A stretch of 63,762 bases of DNA from Novosphingobium sp. 17-62-19 (GTDB lineage: Bacteria > Pseudomonadota > Alphaproteobacteria > Sphingomonadales > Sphingomonadaceae), in NCBI RefSeq assembly GCF_002256775.1, contig NZ_NCII01000006.1:1-63762 (forward strand), given 5' to 3'. The notes under the pieces were generated by a model that was given only the letters and a program-made list of their open reading frames with translations, did no database searches and had not been told where the DNA came from. The position numbers were made by a program, and so were the translations under genes. Positions within the stretch are counted from its first letter, which is position 1; every line of letters begins with the position of its first letter. Positions 60,098 through 63,762 of the stretch are shown here, piece by piece.

Positions 60098-62695
60098 ATG
60101 CATGATCGCATGAACGGGGGAACACGGATCATTCCGATTGAGGGCGCCGAAACAGGTGCCAGTGCAACCGATTCTTTCGAGGCAGCCGCCACGGAAGACT
60201 CGCTCCTGCTGGGGCATGACACGCAGGTAGATCCTTCACCCGGAAGATATTCTTCAAGCAGCGATGATGCGTGGGAGGAAGAGGCGCTCTCCTCTTCTAC
60301 CAAGCCGCGCGATTTCAGTTGGTTGCCATTCGCACTTGCAGGACTTTTGATTGCGGCGTGGACGGGATTTTTCGCCTGGGCAGTAGTCCTGAATCAGCGC
60401 GAACCAACCTCACCCGATCAGTGGGTCTGGTGGATCGCACAATGGTCAGGTCCGGCGTTGCTCGTCATGATCGTGCTCCTGCTGGCAATGCGCACGAGCC
60501 GCCGCGAGGCGAACCGTTTTGCCGATGTGGCGCTTTCGCTCTCGCGCGAATCCAGTCAGCTTGAAAAACGACTGGTATCAATCAACACTGAATTGTCTCT
60601 GGCGCGTGATTTCATCGCAGCGCAAGGTCGTGATCTCGAAACGCTGGGCCGCGTGGCCGTTGATCGCATTTCGTCGAGCGCCACACGGCTGGATGAACTG
60701 GTTGGGCGCAATGGCACTCAGGTGGACCGTATCGCAGAGGTATCATCCGCCGCGCTCGACAATATGGAGAAACTGCGCGGACAATTGCCGGTGATTGCCA
60801 ACGCCGCCAAGGATGTAACCAACAATATCGGCAACGCTGGCCGCACGGCGCACCTGCAGTTGGAAGAGCTGGTTTCCGGTTTTCAGCGGCTCAATGAATT
60901 CGGCCTTGCGAGCGAACGTCAGGTCTCCTCGGTGCGCGAACGCGTCGAAAGCTCGATTGCCGCATTTTCCAAGGCTTCGGAAGACTTGGCAGCGCTGGCC
61001 GAGGAGCGGTTCCGTGAACTTGCCCGCAGCAGCGCCGAACAGGCCGGTCTGATGCAGGAATCCGAGCAAGCCGCACTCGCAGCTTGGCATCAACGCAGCG
61101 AAGCGCATGTGACGGCGCTGCGCGAGGCGCTGGCCCGGCTTGCTGCGGATCATGAAGCGCTGCTGGCGCAGTCAAGCGGGCAACTGGGCCGTTTCGAAGA
61201 GGCGGCGCGCGCACTGAGTACGAGTTTGGGTGATGATGTCCGCGATCTGGATGATCAACTGTCACGCCGGCGCGCATCGGCAGAGGCGAGCGCGGCGCAG
61301 CAGCGGGCCAGCCTTGAACGACGGCTTGGCGAAATTGACGATGCCATCGCACATCGCCGCGTCGCGATGGAAAGGGCGGCTGCTTTGGCTGCGGACGGTT
61401 TGGCAGCCAAGCTTGCCGAGCTTGACCTCGCGGTTGAAGCCCAGCGCAATCTGCAAGCCGCCGAGGCGGAAGAACTGGCAAAACGGTTTGACGAAATTGG
61501 TCATAAGGTGAGCAACTTTACCGCGCTTCTTGCCAGTTCAGGGGAGAGCGGCGTGGCTGCAGCAGCGACCATCGAGACTTCGATTGTCGCGCTCAATGGC
61601 CGGCTTGGCGAGATGCGTCATGCACTGTCGGGCACGGATCTGGAAATCGGCGAACTTACGGATTCAGCCGTGCGGTTGCTCGAACTGATCCAGGCGGGCA
61701 GCGATCACACCCGAACGCAGATGCCCGAAGCGCTGCGCAGCACCGAAGCCGGGCTAAAGGGTCTGGAGGACAGAGTATTCACGTTGCGCGACACACTGCG
61801 TGAGGCTGGCGACGGTGGACGTGACCTTTCCGAAAAGGTTGGAACTGCTCGCGGAGAGGTTTCTGCCACGATCAAAGAACTGGCAAAGGCGCAGAAGAGT
61901 CTTGCCGAGCAAGCAGAAGAGCGTGAGGCACGGATCGCAACGTTGCGCGACATGCTGGCAATGGCCAAGGCCGAAAGCACTGTCCTTTCAGAAGAAATCG
62001 AACTGAGGGTATCGGGTGCAATTGCCCAACTCACCGATGCCGCAGGCAAAGCTGGCGAAGAGCTGCGCGCAAGCACAGCTGGTGAAGTGGAAGCGATTGC
62101 TGAGCGGTTGGGCGAACAGAGCAGTGCAGCCCTTGCCAAGGTGCTTCAGGGCCGCGCCGCGGAACTTATCGGCAGGCTGGAAGAAGCCATCGACGCCGCC
62201 GCATCAGCGAGCCGCGAGACCGCGATCCAAATGCGCGACCAATTGACCAAGGTCGATGAATTGGCTGGAAACCTTGAATCCCGTGTCAACCGCGCGCGAG
62301 AGAAGGCAGAGGAGCAAGTCGACAACGACTTTGCCCGCCGCGCTGCGCTGATCACAGAATCGCTGAACTCGTCGTCAATCGATATTGCCAAGGCGCTGTC
62401 AGTCGATGTTTCGGAGACGGCATGGGCATCGTATCTGCGCGGTGATCGCGGCATCTTCACCCGCCGCGCTGTGTCCCTGCTGGAAAACGCCGAAGCCAAA
62501 GCCGTGCAATCGCACTACGAGGCAGAGAGCGAATTCCGCGAGCATGTGAACCGCTACATCCACGATTTTGAATCGATGCTGCGACAGTTGCTTTCTACGC
62601 GCGATGGCAATGCTCTGGGCGTCACCCTGCTCTCTTCCGACATGGGCAAGCTCTATGTGGCGCTGGCGCAAGGAATCGAACGCTTGCGAACCTGA
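60098..62695 (+). CDS. Large membrane-anchored coiled-coil protein (TipN-like architecture)
   Basis: The 865 residues run as an acidic N-terminal tail (1-70), two membrane helices (about 74-98 and 113-131) with a 15-residue periplasmic loop, then about 700 residues of cytosolic helix rich in Ala, Glu, Arg and Leu with heptad character, and a conserved-looking end (AWASYLRGDRGIFTRRAVSLL, HVNRYIHDFESMLRQLLSTRDG). Length and layout resemble Caulobacter TipN, a new-pole marker, but sequence identity cannot be judged here. It is divergent from the HPt-like gene by 60 bases. The start is ATG 60098, or 60110 four codons later. Confidence 0.7.
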   Translation: MHDRMNGGTRIIPIEGAETGASATDSFEAAATEDSLLLGHDTQVDPSPGRYSSSSDDAWEEEALSSSTKPRDFSWLPFALAGLLIAAWTGFFAWAVVLNQREPTSPDQWVWWIAQWSGPALLVMIVLLLAMRTSRREANRFADVALSLSRESSQLEKRLVSINTELSLARDFIAAQGRDLETLGRVAVDRISSSATRLDELVGRNGTQVDRIAEVSSAALDNMEKLRGQLPVIANAAKDVTNNIGNAGRTAHLQLEELVSGFQRLNEFGLASERQVSSVRERVESSIAAFSKASEDLAALAEERFRELARSSAEQAGLMQESEQAALAAWHQRSEAHVTALREALARLAADHEALLAQSSGQLGRFEEAARALSTSLGDDVRDLDDQLSRRRASAEASAAQQRASLERRLGEIDDAIAHRRVAMERAAALAADGLAAKLAELDLAVEAQRNLQAAEAEELAKRFDEIGHKVSNFTALLASSGESGVAAAATIETSIVALNGRLGEMRHALSGTDLEIGELTDSAVRLLELIQAGSDHTRTQMPEALRSTEAGLKGLEDRVFTLRDTLREAGDGGRDLSEKVGTARGEVSATIKELAKAQKSLAEQAEEREARIATLRDMLAMAKAESTVLSEEIELRVSGAIAQLTDAAGKAGEELRASTAGEVEAIAERLGEQSSAALAKVLQGRAAELIGRLEEAIDAAASASRETAIQMRDQLTKVDELAGNLESRVNRAREKAEEQVDNDFARRAALITESLNSSSIDIAKALSVDVSETAWASYLRGDRGIFTRRAVSLLENAEAKAVQSHYEAESEFREHVNRYIHDFESMLRQLLSTRDGNALGVTLLSSDMGKLYVALAQGIERLRT

Positions 62696-63697
62696 TCACT
62701 CTTGTGCGGTCAGTTCACGAACGCGTGCGGAAACCCTGCTTAAATCCTTGGAAAACTTGGCTTCTTCCTCTGCTCGACCATGGTCCTGCAATCGCAGTAG
62801 ATAGCTTGGGTGCGTGGTGATCCACAGTTCACTGCCGTCTTCCAAAAGGTGTGGCTCCCCCCTAACCTTCTGGACACTCACCGTCTTTCCCAGCAAGCTG
62901 CGCGCCGCGCTGGCGCCAAGAGCGAGAACGACACGGGGCTGGACCAGCGCGCGTTCCGCATCAAGCCACCAGCGGCACATATCGATCTCCCCAGCGGTGG
63001 GGTTTTGATGCAGGCGCCGCTTACCCTGTGCCACAAACTTAAAGTGCTTGACCGCATTGGTGACGTAAGCCCGATCCTCGACAATGCCTGCCGTCTTCAG
63101 ATGAGTGCGGAGAAGCTGCCCGGCAGGGCCAACGAACGGACGCCCTTGCGTTTCCTCAATGTCGCCCGGCTGTTCGCCGACGATCATCAGTGAAGCAGCG
63201 CGCGGCCCCTCACCCATGACCGAACGCGTACCGTTGCACCCGATCTCGCATCGACGACAGGCAAGAAGAGCATCGCTGACGGCCTTGAGGCTTTTCGGAC
63301 GCTCGCCAAAATCCTGCTCGCCTGCTTTGACCATTTGGGCTTCGCGGGCCTGTGCCCCGGCAATAAGTCCGGGAATCAGTGCCGCCTCGGGCATGTTCTT
63401 CCAGTATTTGCGAGGCATTTCCTTGAGCATGGCCCCGATCTTCAGCCGTGCCGGATTGAAGATCGACGCATAATAACCGCGCCACAGCGCCTCCACCGGA
63501 TCGCCGGATGGTGCATCGTCGCGGGTTGCGGGCGGGCCTTCCTGCAAAGTGTCGCCGTCCCAATGGAGCGTGCCGCGTGGGGTGAGGATCGTCCAGCGCA
63601 TGGTGGTGAAACGGCGCGTGAAGAAGCCCGCATTGGCGCGCAAAATGTGATGCTCCGGTTCGAACTGTAGCGCGACGATTACGGTGTCCGGTCGGCG
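62696..63697 (-). pseudogene. DUF4130-UdgX fusion (uracil-DNA-binding protein), 5' part interrupted
   Basis: The C-terminal domain is a UdgX-type family protein: CRRCEIGC iron-sulfur cysteines, GEQPGDIEE (motif A), the UdgX-specific loop KRRLHQNP with His212 (numbering from TTG 63643), and HPSYLLRL. In UdgX this His links covalently to the sugar after uracil excision. The N-terminal part (FEPEHHILRANAGFFTRRF...YYASIFNPARLK...MPEAALIPGLI) is only the C-terminal half of DUF4130. The first half would lie upstream, but the frame has a TGA at 63698-63700 and no good start codon follows (TTG 63643, ATG 63601). The rest is beyond the window. It may be a shortened active UdgX or a broken fusion. Confidence 0.7.
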
Positions 63698-63762
63698 TCA
63701 ATTTTGATGGCCGATAGGTGGCCGCGCCGGTTGGTGAATTCTGGCTACCATTTGCTGTTGCG

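Overview
The window is a chromosomal segment of a GC-rich alphaproteobacterium, most likely a member of the Sphingomonadales (Novosphingobium/Sphingomonas-like). The evidence is the gene order: divL-tsaE-amgK-murU-addB-addA-trxA next to ahcY, tpiA-secG-pyrG, ppiD-trpE-trpG-trpD-trpC, and moaC-moeA-lexA-comEC-gltX-gltA. It also carries a DivL-type kinase with Tyr in place of His and an alphaproteobacterial LexA box (GTTC-N7-GTTC). Almost everything is core genome, packed tightly with many 1-4 base start/stop overlaps. There is no rRNA, CRISPR array, transposase or prophage; one tRNA (Arg-CCT) is present.

Layout. 1-6343: prmA, then on the minus strand recN, a small monooxygenase, a DUF559 nuclease-like gene, ligA and a CinA-type gene. 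recN has lost an internal piece and is frameshifted. ligA carries an in-frame palindromic insertion. The DUF559 gene is bracketed by copies of a 38-40 base repeat that also encodes its tail. 6489-8461: a metallophosphoesterase and a GT4 glycosyltransferase. 8588-19909 (minus): one long set running divL, tsaE, amgK, murU, addB, addA, trxA (cell polarity, tRNA modification, peptidoglycan recycling, double-strand break repair, redox). 20162-22273: ahcY and a divergent peroxiredoxin with a palindromic operator-like site between them. 22355-30627: a porin-like protein, a secreted small protein, folE, a phospholipase D family protein, an FtsB-like protein, an O-acyltransferase, tRNA-Arg, DUF1178, a nitrilase-family amidase, glutaredoxin and Hsp20. 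30806-36231: an ABC-F protein, a Crp-type regulator, pyrG, secG and tpiA.

36555-42872 is the ppiD-trp operon, with an 88-residue unknown protein between trpE and trpG and a 33-bp-armed palindrome between trpD and trpC. It is followed by an AT-rich island (about 42873-43910) with two orphan ORFs, then a YbbA/YbbP-type ABC exporter and a TesA-type lipoprotein esterase. The conserved series then resumes with moaC, moeA, lexA, comEC, gltX and gltA. The stretch 42873-48284 therefore looks like an insertion between trpC and moaC.

55828-62695 is the most unusual part. It holds a small membrane protein; a minus-strand set encoding a degenerate HPt protein (Met replaces His), a nucleotidyltransferase-like membrane protein, a DUF2336 protein and a sensor-kinase-like protein (Pro replaces the H-box His); and a divergent 865-residue membrane-anchored coiled-coil protein resembling TipN in architecture. 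The window ends in a DUF4130-UdgX fusion carrying the UdgX signature KRRLH; its upstream part is broken by an in-frame TGA and by the window edge.

A 26-base sequence occurs identically at 1087-1112 and 48244-48269 (inverted), each just after the stop codon of a gene and inside a longer diverged element of about 140 bases.
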